In this document: piece after piece, positions 1 to 9,912 of the stretch | Numbering within the stretch: the stretch's first letter is position 1 | Layout of the letters: every line of letters begins with the position of its first letter | Assembly: GCA_051294375.1 (NCBI GenBank) | Contig: JBJCIZ010000040.1 | Location: 100,785 to 164,784 of the forward strand | Direction: 5' to 3' | Length of the DNA stretch: 64,000 nt | Source of the DNA: Paraspadella gotoi | Lineage: Eukaryota; Chaetognatha | Program-made: the position numbers and the translations under genes | Notes under the pieces: model-generated | What the model saw: the letters and a program-made list of their open reading frames with translations, nothing else | What the model was told of the DNA's origin: nothing | Databases searched by the model: none

Positions 1-7
1 TGGGAAG

Positions 8-397
8 ATGGGCAAGAGAAAACGTTCGTTCGCGTCTGAAATTTTTGCTCTCAAGGACAATACTCGCCCGAAGCGACCGAATAACGAGAGTTATATGAGG
101 AATGGCGTTCAGGTTATCGTCCTTGATGCAGACCTCGAAGACGTCGAGGTTGATTTATCATCCCTTCCTCGCCATAACCCGTCGCGCAAACGGACGAAAA
201 CCACGGATAAAGATCGTCATGAGAAACTCGAATTTCAGCGCGATCAGCGCCATTTCAAGATCGAAACCCTCGCGTCCGATCAAATCATACATTCCCGATT
301 CTATGATAGCGCGAGAAAACACGCTATGGATTTCTTGAGTCTCGCCGACGACGTCTCGGATTCCTTCTGGCCTATCGGTTTCGACACGGATTTTTAA
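8..397 (+). CDS. Hypothetical 129-aa open frame inside the repeat unit
   Basis: An open frame begins ATG GGC AAG and ends at TAA, and it is GC- and CpG-richer than its surroundings. The product is basic at the N-terminus (MGKRKR, nuclear-signal-like), then has an acidic stretch (DADLEDVEVD) and a C-terminus rich in aromatic and acidic residues. I do not recognise a family. The same sequence is present in reverse at about 7,600-7,990, where the frame is broken by small indels, and more remotely near 17,750-18,000. Because it travels with a mobile repeat, it is more likely a fragment of an element-borne gene than a host gene. The window starts 7 bases upstream, so a longer N-terminus or an upstream exon cannot be excluded. 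Confidence 0.35.
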   Translation: MGKRKRSFASEIFALKDNTRPKRPNNESYMRNGVQVIVLDADLEDVEVDLSSLPRHNPSRKRTKTTDKDRHEKLEFQRDQRHFKIETLASDQIIHSRFYDSARKHAMDFLSLADDVSDSFWPIGFDTDF

Positions 398-1085
398 ATT
401 TATAAAAGTGTTTATCATCTAGCATAAAAAATTATTGGACACATATTAGCGCGGAGTATAAATACAAGAAATAATAATGGACTTCTTGTGTCCTCCTAAT
501 TTTTTTAAACACAAGTAAAACTATTCCCTAAGATCAAAAAATAAAAAATTCGTTTGGCCAATTTTCCCGTTCTATCGATAAGATAAGATGCAAAAAAATC
601 GGAAAAAATAGAAAATTTAAAAATAAAATAAAAGTGGTTAGTAATATTAATAATCATATATCATATCTTGTATTTATGCTCCGCGCTAACAGATATGATA
701 TCGTTTGAATAACTTAAAAGTGGATTCCAACTTTCAGGTGATAAGGTGAGTCCTTCAATATTTTATCTGATGTATAAGAAATTCTTCAGTAGATGGTTTA
801 TTCAATAAAATTACCCTAAAATTTCTAAAGATTGTTAAGCCGAACCAGATTTTAAAAGCAAATGTGAAGCAGATTAGTGGCAATAATTTTTTACAATTGC
901 AGTAAATTTTTGGAATAAAATTTTTACTTTACCTTATGAATATAGATCTGACACTATTTAACAACATTAAGGACTATATTATTTATTAAGTTTCTATGTC
1001 ATAAAATTTTACATTGTACAATCTGTTCTGCTTCACTCAGTAACAAACTCTACAAATCTTATATAGTCTCTGAAGGTATGTATCT
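398..1085. other. AT-rich spacer of the composite repeat, no gene seen
   Basis: This stretch is AT-rich and has no convincing coding frame. It is present again, inverted, at about 6,990-7,600. Short homopolymer A/T runs dominate. I see no terminator, tRNA or other RNA gene. Confidence 0.5.
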
Positions 1086-1375
1086 ATTTATGGTCAGTCT
1101 TTATATCTGCTCTCGTGAGGTAAAAGAGATGAGTAGGATAATAATATAATAGTAAAAGGTAAGTAGATGTAACAAAGGCAAAAAGAATACATAAAGGGAG
1201 TAAAGGGGAGAAGGAAGGTTTTTGGATCCCGAGACTGAGAGATGAGAAGTTGTGATGCCGATTTCCAAGACCCTCCGAGATTCAAGAATGAGGAGGAGGG
1301 GATGACGAGGGGAGCAGGAGACGCTGAGATGGGGAGTGAAAGGCTCTGGCGGTAGGGGGAGCTTCTATCCTGACA
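1086..1375 (-). mobile_element. Solo-LTR-like unit (family with GATAGA...CTACCGCC start)
   Basis: Read on the minus strand this begins TGTCAGGATAGAAGCTCC, then CCCTACCGCC, and ends near a run containing CTCACGAGAGCAGA. Further copies lie at 6,642-6,930 and 16,888-17,165 on the plus strand. The start resembles the ends of the LTRs at 39.1-41.0 kb and 61.75 kb, so they appear to be one superfamily. No primer-binding site follows its 3' end, so it looks like a solo LTR or fragment. The boundaries are approximate. Confidence 0.5.
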
Positions 1376-1379
1376 GTTC

Positions 1380-2157
1380 TTAAGTTAGCAGAGAATTTAA
1401 AAAACAGGAGAAATTTTAGTCAAAATTGTGCATTTTCTTATGGTGACAAAAAGAAAATCACCCTTAAGATGCCATATTTTCTAATTTCTTCAAAAAGTAC
1501 ATCTAGTTTTTAACTTGTTTCTCCATAGCAGACAGATTAGTTACAAAGTACAGTTTAAAGTAAAGCTTGCTGCAGTATCAATAGATATAAATTAAAAACA
1601 AAATGGATAAAAACAATTAAATTATAATTTTATTTTTTACTTCAGATCAGAAATCATAATACGTGAATCAGTAAGAAATATCACTTGTAATTGATTATCA
1701 AAACAGTTTTGATTTTATCAGGTAAGAAGACAAAAAACATTCCTTTATTTCAATGGAAACTTATACGGATTTTGCTTGAATTTTCCCCAACCCTTTCCAT
1801 TGTTCCAATATGGAAGCTCTTTCAACCTGAAAAAAAAATATTACTGAGGAAAAAAACTTTAAACTTTAAGAAAGTATTTTTTTAAAAATAATTATGCTGT
1901 CATTTATCAACATTTTGCAACAAATTAAGACTGGTCTTAAAATTTTAAAAATTTTCATTTTAAAATTTTAGTAGTATATTCTTATCATTTTAAATCAATC
2001 TTGTTCACTAGTACGCAGTAATGTATAATATTTTGAAAAAAGACTGAAGTCTCTACCTTGCATTGCTGCTATTTTAAAACTAATTTTTACATGACTGTCT
2101 CTAATGCTGTTTGCAGGATCCAAACCCAAGACCTCCTATGGTAATATTTAAGGAGAC
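1380..2157. other. AT-rich repeat spacer, no gene seen
   Basis: This is low-complexity AT-rich DNA, also found inverted at about 5,915-6,640 and direct to that at 16,145-16,885. I see no coding frame worth reporting. It probably represents internal or untranslated sequence of the tRNA-Leu-primed element, because it lies directly downstream of that element's primer-binding site on the minus strand. Confidence 0.4.
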
Positions 2158-2560
2158 ATGGGTTTGAATCACACTGCTGCCACCACATTTAAGAAAAAAC
2201 AGGTTGAGATTTTATTCTGAGAATAAAGGTGACGATGAGACACACGCAGGAGTCTTTTTCAGTTCTACTGAAACTAAAAAGAGTGAGGTTTATTTATAGC
2301 TAAGAAAGAGGATCGACGACATTGGTAATATTTACAGTTCCGCTGATCCTGCAAGCTGATTGGTCGATTCCGGTTCCATCCTTGACCAATCAGGATTCGG
2401 CGATTTCATTTTGCCCAAGTCTCTGATACGATTTACTTTTGGTGGATGCGATGGTCAAAACACTTTAAAAAATATGCCTCCATAAGAATTAGTCGGTTTT
2501 ATGATACCGCCATATTGTACTTAAAAATTAAAGGTTTAAAAATTTTGTTAAAAAAAATCA
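2158..2560 (-). mobile_element. LTR 3' part plus tRNA-Leu-type primer-binding site
   Basis: On the minus strand an LTR-like stretch carries CCAAT motifs within a short inverted repeat, a TATA-like TATAAATA, and AATAAAATC as a possible poly(A) signal. It is followed at 2,185-2,158 by TGGTGGCAGCAGTGTGAT and then TCAAACCC. That is complementary to the 3' end of a tRNA-Leu of the AAG type, including CCA and the T-arm. Plus-strand copies of the same arrangement are at about 5,460-5,915 and 15,670-16,145, and a partial copy ends at 25,264. An LTR retroelement is the simplest reading; the 5' LTR edge is not defined. Confidence 0.55.
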
Positions 2561-2639
2561 TTGTTATGATTCTTTCTTTTCGTTGTTTAGGATTTAGGAA
2601 AAAACAGTTTTAATAGGCAACAACGATTTTATTATTGTA

Positions 2640-2682
2640 GATCGGACAAGTTTCGACTCTGTCTCAGTCTTCATCAGCGATT
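2640..2682 (-). ncRNA. Hammerhead ribozyme, core intact
   Basis: The minus strand reads ATCG-CTGATGA-A-GACT...AGTC-GAAAC-TT-GTC-CGAT. CUGAUGA and GAAA are the invariant core. ATCG/CGAT forms stem I, GACT/AGTC forms stem II, and a two-pair stem III with a UU loop precedes the GUC cleavage triplet. One extra A sits between CUGAUGA and stem II. The very short stem III matches the minimal, possibly dimer-acting hammerheads described in Penelope-like elements. Self-cleavage is inferred, not shown. Confidence 0.75.
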
Positions 2683-3452
2683 TTAATAATCAACAATTTT
2701 CTCTCTTTTAATATTAGTTTGGAGATAGAGAGAGAGAGAGAGAGAGAGAAAGGGAGATTCAACAAAGAATTTAGATAAGAGACAGTGTCACTAACCTAAC
2801 CACTGGTCAGATGTGAGGACAGATGGAAGATAAGGAATGGAAGAAGATAAGATTGGTTGAAACTTGAAAGGTGAAAAATTCAGAGAGAGAGAGAGAGAAG
2901 CAAAAGAGCTAGAGAAATAATTACATTTAACAATGTACAACAGAGTGAAAAATGGAAAAAACTTAATACTCAACTGTAATAACAAAGAAATTAATATATT
3001 ATTAATCATTAAGAATGAAATGTGAAAGGGAAAATAAGTGTAGGGATAGATAAGTAAAGATGTTAGTGAAAGTAAGATAAGAAAGAGCTCAAAAAAGAGC
3101 TGGCCCCCCGGCCATGGCAAATGTGGGACCGTGAGCGATGTGATCGGGTTATAGGCTTGTCATAGACTGGGAGAGGTATCTAGTAGGCTGGGTATGAGTA
3201 CCAAGGCTGTTCTAATGTCCTCTGGCCTATAAGCCTGCTGACGGCGCTCTCTTGCCTGACGATAGGCCGGGTGATTATCTGTTCTGGCCTGCTTAGATGC
3301 AGGGGATACAGATTCTCTCTCCTCTTCCTTCAGCCGTCGTTTTGGGCAACACTTGGTGCGAGGAAGGTTTGCCCATCAAGTTGCTGCAGGATCGGGAAAG
3401 GCATCGGGCGTCCATCGCTTGCCTGAGAGAGAGAAAATTGTTGATTATTAAA

Positions 3453-3497
3453 ATCGCTGATGAAGACTCTTAAGACAGAGTCAAAACTTGTCCGATC
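3453..3497 (+). ncRNA. Hammerhead ribozyme variant with damaged core
   Basis: This has the same layout as the intact copy: ATCG-CTGATGA, a longer stem-II loop (CTCTTAAGACAG), then AAAAC where GAAAC is required, then TTGTC-CGAT. The G of the GAAA box (G12) is A, a change expected to abolish cleavage. The same variant is at 14,760-14,803 on the minus strand, so it is a fixed feature of the array-proximal terminus, not a sequencing slip. Confidence 0.6.
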
Positions 3498-3604
3498 TAC
3501 AATAATAAATCGTTGTTGCCTATTAAAACTGTTTTTCCTAAAAGTAAAAAATCTTAAAAGAATAGGATCGAGCTACCTTCAATGATAAGCAAATATTGAT
3601 GCGG

Positions 3605-3985
3605 TGGCTGTGGGATTCCTCCCACACGGGATTCCTCCAACTGTATTCCTCTCACATGGGATTCCTCCTACGCGGGATTCCTCCATGGATTTCTCCCACT
3701 CGAGATTCCTCCCACAGGGATTCCTCCCGCGAGATACCTCCCACATGGAATTCCTCCCCAAAGAATTCCTCCCACATGGATTCCTCCCATACGGATTTCT
3801 CCCTATGGATTCCTCCCACGCGGGATTCCTCCCACGCAGGATTCCTCCCGATGGATTCCTCTCGCACGATCTCCATGGAATTCCTCCACTGTGGATTCCT
3901 CCCACACGGGATTCCTCCCAAACGGGATTCCTCCCAGGCGGATTCCTCCACACGGGATTCCTCCCAACGAGGATTCTCCCTTAAA
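3605..3985 (+). repeat. 16-bp minisatellite array, arm a
   Basis: Tandem copies of a roughly 16-bp unit, GGGATTCCTCCCACAC, vary by point changes and one-base gaps. The same order of variants recurs at 12,818-13,206 and, reversed, at 14,268-14,642 and 23,500-23,910, so the arrays were copied as blocks. Three units make 48 bp, so every frame reads as a 16-residue repeat rich in SSH and GFLP. The long open frames here are therefore a by-product of the period. Confidence 0.9.
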
Positions 3986-4077
3986 TTATGATTAATTTCT
4001 TGTTGCATTTTTGTTGCAAGAAAAAATCAACTTAGATTCATTAAAAAAAATTTTTGTTTTTCTATTGGACAAAGTGG
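3986..4077. repeat. AT-rich core between inverted minisatellite arms
   Basis: About 90 bp separate the two arms. They contain two TTGTTGCA motifs, a long T/A run, and CTATTGGACAAAGTGGG. The same core lies between the arms at 13,207-13,312, 14,166-14,267 and 23,400-23,500. Its conservation in four copies suggests it belongs to one repeated module. Confidence 0.7.
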
Positions 4078-4432
4078 GAAAATCCTGCGTGGGAGGAATC
4101 CCGTTTGAGAGAATCCCGCATGGGAGAAATCCCATGTGGGAGGAATCCTGTGTGGAGGAATCCCATGTGGGAAAATCCTGTGTGGGAAGAATCCCACGTA
4201 GGAGGAATCCATTGTGGGAGGAATCCTGTGTGGGAGGAATCTCATGTGGGAGGAATCCTGTGTGGGGAGGAATTCCATGGGGAGGAATCTGTGGGAGGAA
4301 CCCGTTGTGGGAGGAATCCGTGTGGGAGGAATTCCTTGGGTGGAATCCCTTGGGGAGGAATCCCGTGTTGGAGGAAACCAGTGTGGGAGGAATCCCCGCG
4401 GGAGAATTCTGTTGGGAGGAATCCACAGCACC
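4078..4432 (-). repeat. 16-bp minisatellite array, arm b (inverted)
   Basis: The same 16-bp unit is in the opposite orientation to arm a (GTGTGGGAGGAATCCC on the plus strand) but with its own variant order, so it is not a simple mirror of arm a. The reversed form is at 13,798-14,165, and truncated forms are at 13,313-13,450 and 23,265-23,400. In those three copies arm b abuts the GATGATAACC minisatellite. Here it runs straight into the hammerhead element. Confidence 0.85.
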
Positions 4433-4439
4433 CGCATTC

Positions 4440-7400
4440 AATATTGCTTATCATGAAGGTAGGCCGCATCCTATTCTTTTAAGATTTTTTTACTTTGGAA
4501 AAAACAGTTTTAATAGGCAAAACGATTTATTATGTAAGATCGCGACAAGTTTTGACTCTGTCTTAAGAGTCTCATCAGCGATTTTTTTAATAATCAAAAT
4601 TTTCTTCTCTCTTCAGCAAGCGATGGACGCCCGATGCCTTTCCCGATCCTGCAGCAACTTGATGCAACTCTCTCCCACCAAGTGTTGCCAAAACGACGGT
4701 GAGGGGAAGAGGAGAGAGGAATCTGTTATCCCCTGCATCTAAGCAGCCAGAACAGATAATCACCCGCCTCATCGCTCAGGCAAGAGGAGCGCCGTCAGCA
4801 GCTTATCAGGCCAGAGGACATTAGAACAGCCTCGGCTACTCATACCCCAGCTACTAGATACCCTCCAGTCATAGACAAGCTATAACCGATCCAATCGCTC
4901 ACGTCCCACATTTGCCAGCCGCGGGGGGCCAGCTCTTTTTTTGAGTCTTTCCTTATCTTACTTTCACTAACATCTTTACTTATCTATCCCTAAACCTTTT
5001 TTCCTTTCACATTTCATTCTTAATGATTAATAATATATTAATTTCTTTTGTTATACTAGTTAGTATTTTAAAGTTTTTATTTTTCACTTCTGTTGTACAT
5101 TGTTAAATGTAATTAGTTCTTCTAGCTCTTTTGCTTCTCTCTTCTCTCTTCTGACATTTTTTCACCTTTCAAGTTTCAACCAATCTTATCTTCTTCCATG
5201 TCCTTATCTTCACCTGTCCTCACATTGAACCAGTGGTTAGGTTAGTGACACTGTCTTTCTAATTCTTTGTGGAATTCCCTCTTTCTCCTCTTTCTCTCTC
5301 TCTTATCTCCAAAACTAATATTTAAAGAGAGAAAATTGTTGATTTTAAAATCGCTGAATGAAGACTGAGACAGAGTCGCAAACTTGTCCGATCTACAATA
5401 ATAAAATCGTTGTTGCCTATTAAAAACTGTTTTTTCCTAAATCCTAAAACCAACGGAAAAGAAATAATCATAACAATGATTTTTTTTTAACAAAATTTTA
5501 AACTAGTACAATATGCGGAATCATAAAAACCGACTAATTCTTATGGAGGCATATTTTTTTAAAGTGTTTTGACCATCGCATTCCACCAAAAGTAAATCGT
5601 ATCAGAGACTTGGGCAAAATGAAATCGCCCGAATCCTGATTTTGGTCAAGGATGGACCGGAATCGACCAATTCAGCTTGCAGGATCAGCGGACTGTAAAT
5701 ATTACCATGTCGTCGATCCTCTTTCTTAGCTATAAATAACCCACTTTTTAGTTTCAGTAGAACTGAAAAAGACTCCTGCGTGTGTCTCATCGTCACCTTT
5801 ATTCTCAGAATAAAATCTCAAACCCTGTTTTTTTTTAAATTGGTGGCAGCAGTTGATTCCAACCCATGTCTCCTTAAAATATTACCATAGGAGGTCTTGG
5901 GTTTGGATCCTGCCAAACAGCATAGAGACAGTCACTGTAAAAAATTAGTTTTAAAATAGCGCAATTGCAAGTAGAGACCTCCAGTCTTTTTTTCAAAATA
6001 TAACATTATGCGTCTAGTGAACAAGATTGATTTAAATGCAATAGAATATACTACTAAAATTTAAAATGAAATTTTTAAATTTTAAGACCAGTCTTAATTT
6101 GTTTGCAAAATGTTGATAAATGACAGCATAATTATTTTTAAAAAAAATACTTTCTTAAAGTTAAAGTTTTTTTTCCTCAGTAATATTTTTTTTTCAGGTT
6201 GAAAGAGGCTTCCATATTGGACAATGGGAAAGGGTGGGGAAAATTCAAGCAAAATCCGTATAAGTTTCATATGAATAAAGGAATGTTTTTTGTCTCTTAC
6301 CTGATAAAATCAAAACTGTTTTGATAATCAATTACAAGTGATATTTCTTACTGATTCACGTATATGATTTTCTTTTGATCTGAAGTAAAATAAAATTATA
6401 GATTTTATTGTTTTTATCCCATTTTGTTTTATTTATATTTGATACTGCATGCCAAGCTTTACTTTAAACTGTACTTGCTAACTAATCTGTCTGCTATGGA
6501 GAAACAGTTAAAAACTAGATGTACTTTTGAAAAATAGAAATATGGCATCTTAAGCGGTGATTTCTTTTTGTCATCATAAGAAAATGCACCAATTTTTGAC
6601 TAAATTTTCCTGTTTTTTTAAATTCTCTGCTACTTAAGAACTGTCAGGATAGAAGCTCCCCCTACCGCCAACCTTCACTCCCCATCTCAGCGTCTCTGCT
6701 CCCCTGGTCATCCCCTCCTCCTCATTCTTGAATCTCGGAGGTCTTGGAAATCGGCATCACAACTTCTCATTCTCAGTCATCGGGATCCAAAAACCTTCCT
6801 TCTCCACCTTTACTCCCTTTATGTAATTCTTTGCCTTGTTTACATCTACTTACCTTTTTACTATTATATTATTATCCTACTCATCTCTTTTACTCTCACG
6901 AGAGCAGAATAAAGGACTGACCATAAATAGATACATACCTTCAGAGACTATATAAGATTTGTAGAGTTTGTTACTGATGAAGCAGAACGAGATTGTACAT
7001 GTTAAAAATTTTATGACATAGAAACTTAATGAAATAATATAGTCCTTTAATTGTTGTTAAATAGTGTCAGAATTCTATATTCATAAGGTAAAGTAAAAAT
7101 TTTATTCCAAAAATTTACTTGCAATTGGCTAAAAATTATTGCCAATAATCTGCTTCACATTTGCTTTTAAAATCTGGTTCGGCTTAAAATCCTTTAGAAA
7201 ATTTTAGGTAATTTTATTGAATAAACATCTACTGAAGAATTTCTTATACATCAGATAAAATTTGAAGGACTCACCTTATCACTGAAAGTTGGAATCCACT
7301 TAAGTTATTCAAACGATATCATATCTGTTAGCCGGAGCATAAATACAAATATGATATATGATATTAATATTACTAACCTTTTATTTTATTTTTAAATTTT

Positions 7401-7998
7401 CTATTTTTTCCGATTTTTTTTGGCATCTTATCTTATCGATAGAACGGGAAAAATTGGCCAAACGAATTTTTATTTTTTGATCTTAGGGAATAGTTTTACT
7501 TGTGTTTAAAATAAATTAGGAGGACACAAGAAGTCATTATTATTTCTTGTATTTATACTCCGCCTAATATGTGTCCAATAATTTTTTATGCTAATGATAA
7601 ACACTTTTATAAATTTAAAAAATCCGTGTCGAAACCGATAGGCCAGAAGGAATCCGAGAAGTCGTCGGCGAGACTCAAGAATCCATAGCGTGTTTCTCGC
7701 GCTATCATAGATCGGGAATGTATGATTGATCGGACGCGAGGGTTTCGATTTGAAATGGCGCTGATCGCGCTGAAATTCGAGTTTCTCATGACGATCTTTA
7801 TCCGGGTTTTCGTCCGTTTGCGCGACGGTTATGCGGAGGAGGATGATATAATCAACCTCGACGTCTTCGAGGTCTGCATCAAGGACGATAACCTGAACGC
7901 CATTCCTCATTAACTCTCGTTATTCGTCGTTCGGGCGGTTTGTCCTGAAGCAAAAATTTCAGACGCGAACAAACGTTTTCTCTTGCCCCATCTTCCCA
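4440..7998. repeat. Right arm of the ~8 kb inverted repeat, indel-rich
   Basis: This is the reverse complement of 1-3,580. Compared with the left arm and with the clean copy at 14,650-17,480 it has frequent one-base insertions and deletions: the hammerhead core at 5,350 reads CTGAATGA and GCAAAC, for example. That error type is typical of uncorrected single-molecule reads. It contains copies of the hammerhead element (4,490-5,460), the LTR with tRNA-Leu primer site (primer site at 5,841), the LTR-like unit (6,642-6,930) and a broken copy of the 129-codon frame (7,990-7,600). Confidence 0.8.
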
Positions 7999-7999
7999 C

Positions 8000-9912
8000 G
8001 TCCTCTTTCAGCACGATGAACGAGTTAATAAGGGCAGTTTACTAATTTTGAATAAAGCTTAATGTAACTTGCGGATAAGAAGGGGAAACATATATAGCTA
8101 AATTTTCAATTCAATTAATCGATTACTTAAATGAATGCACAATGAGATAAAGTAAATCAAACTTATATTTGCTGCTATAATAAACCCAATACTTTGAAAA
8201 CTACTAAACTAACTTTGAAAACTAACTGGTTAGCACGGTAATCTAGAAGGCGAGAGGTCTTGACAGTGAGAAGGCAGTGAGGACAATTATTCATCAGGCT
8301 ACAGGCGTTGCTTCCAATCTCTCGCACAAGTATACTAATTGAACTGCTGTATGTTTAGAAATTGTTTGACTCAAGGTAAGCTGACGGTAACGAATACGAT
8401 AAAATTATAAATACCAATGCGCTGAAGAATAAGCCACCAAAATAGCTTCAATTGGGCAAATTGGTGTAAATTATCTTTTAAACGGCAGTTAAAATTAAGA
8501 ATGTCGGTTAAGGCTGGATCACTGGCCAAAAGTTATAATTAGGATTAAATAAGCTTGTATTCGAAAAGTAGAGGTCAGTTGATCTGAAAAGATTCACTTT
8601 ATCTTTCCTCTCGATCCATGCGTTTTTTTTCGAATTTATAATACTATATAAAATAAAAGGAAACCTTCGGAAGAGTTGCGGCCCAACGGCTAAAGGATTT
8701 TCATGAAATTTTCATAAATTACTTGAGACAAGGGTCCCAATTCTATGAGAGGGATTTTTCAAATTCACTTATCTTCATAAGAAAAAAAAAAAGAATAGAA
8801 AATTTTGGCATTAAATTTTAAATATCTTGAAACTAATAATATTTTCCAAATCCTCTCATAGAATTTCTCCACCTTTCCATACTTATAAAAATAATTTATT
8901 TATTTTCTATTTCAAACGGTTTTAGCTACTCTTTTTTTGTTTATTTTTTTTTTTATTTTTTTATTTTTTTTCTGTAGATTTTACAGAAACTAAAGTCGAG
9001 CAAGAACTTTAAAATCGATACGCTTTTCCGAAATCTATTTCATTCTAGTTTAATGATGGCTTTACGATCTTTAAAGTTTTATCCAAATTTTGTACAATTT
9101 TTTTTTTAATTAACAAATGGCTGTGGCTGGGGAAAGCATCAGTAAACAAGGAGGAATGGCTGTTTATTATTTTTTTCTCAGTCTTGTTTTGAACAGTTTT
9201 GAACTGGGAACAGAAACTAAATGTCAAAAGCAACATGAGGCTGGTCCGTCTGTGGAATCTGTGGCAGTCTATGGCACCATTGAGGGTTGTTATCAAAGTG
9301 GGACCCAACTTCAGATGCCAGGGGACGAATGTCTTTGAATTTTTACAATTTTACAATTTTATCATTCTTTTATAATAAAATGATAATAGACATCCTCATA
9401 ATAAGCGTTCTGTTCTTCTCTCTACATAAACGTTTAGTTTCATCATTATTGATTCTATAACATAATGGAATGACTGGTTTTTAGTTGTTAGTATTACACG
9501 AGGTAGGTGCTGTTTAATGAAAAAAAAATTAAAATTTTGCGTTTTAAAAATGACTTTACGTGTTGGATGAAATTTTTAGGTTTACTGAATAAAAAAAATG
9601 CCTCTTGAGCTGAACCTTAATCAAATTTAGAGTTTTTTTTTTTTGAAACGTGAAGGGAATACACTTCTTTGACATATAATAAATTGTACAAACTTTACTG
9701 CAATTCTGTTTGAATGATCCAGGCCTTAAAACCCTTTTTTTTTTTGAAATAAGGTATTTGAGCTCCGAGAGACTATAAATAAGTTCTATCTAAAAGTAGC
9801 TAATAAGACTAAAATATTCCGGAAATTAAATTATGAATTATATAAAATTGAATCGCGATTAGTTAAAGCTAAGATATGATGTAGAATAATTAGCTATTAT
9901 TTACATATCGTC
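8000..9912. other. AT-rich sequence downstream of Gypsy integrase remnant, no clear gene
   Basis: I see no supported coding region. The DNA is AT-rich with a long T tract near 8,940-8,970. A poorly matching second copy runs from about 17,950 to 19,560. A 73-codon frame at 9,117-9,338 has no counterpart in that second copy and no family resemblance. The stretch lies on the 3' side of the minus-strand integrase remnant, so it may hold untranslated or LTR sequence of that element, but no LTR boundary is visible. Confidence 0.35.

Larger units (their letters stand above)
2585..3545. mobile_element. ~1 kb element with terminal inverted repeats carrying hammerhead ribozymes
   Basis: About 110-bp terminal inverted repeats start with GGAAAAAACAGTTTTAATAG. 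Each contains a hammerhead-like core facing outwards: minus strand at the left end, plus strand at the right. CT/GA microsatellites lie beside each terminus. The interior includes a GC-richer part with no recognised protein and an AT-rich part. Copies are at 4,490-5,460, at 14,715-15,680, at 23,990-25,000, and in fragments at 11,987-12,345 and 12,706-12,760. No reverse transcriptase or transposase is visible inside, so it is non-autonomous. Hammerheads are known from Penelope-like elements, which makes that the likeliest mobilising partner. Confidence 0.6.
1..3580. repeat. Left arm of an ~8 kb inverted repeat (composite mobile unit)
   Basis: This block recurs in reverse orientation at about 4,440-7,998. 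Its 5' end, which includes the start of the 129-codon frame at 8, is mirrored at 7,900-7,998. Inside it, going rightwards, are a short GC-richer open frame, AT-rich sequence, an LTR-like unit (about 1,086-1,375), an LTR with a tRNA-Leu-type primer site read on the minus strand (about 2,158-2,560), and a 1 kb element with hammerhead motifs at both ends (about 2,585-3,545). This arm reads cleanly. The matching arm carries many one-base insertions and deletions. A third copy, in the orientation of the second arm, is at 14,650-17,480. Confidence 0.85.

Noticed and set aside
3579-4742. Open frames of 75-243 codons on both strands across the 16-bp arrays (also at 12.7-14.7 kb and 23.2-24.0 kb)
   Set aside because: Three 16-bp units make 48 bp, so all six frames tend to stay open and give 16-residue repeats. 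Frames shift between copies and none is conserved.
9117-9338. 73-codon frame as a small gene
   Set aside because: It is not kept in the second copy of this block near 18.8 kb and shows no known motif.
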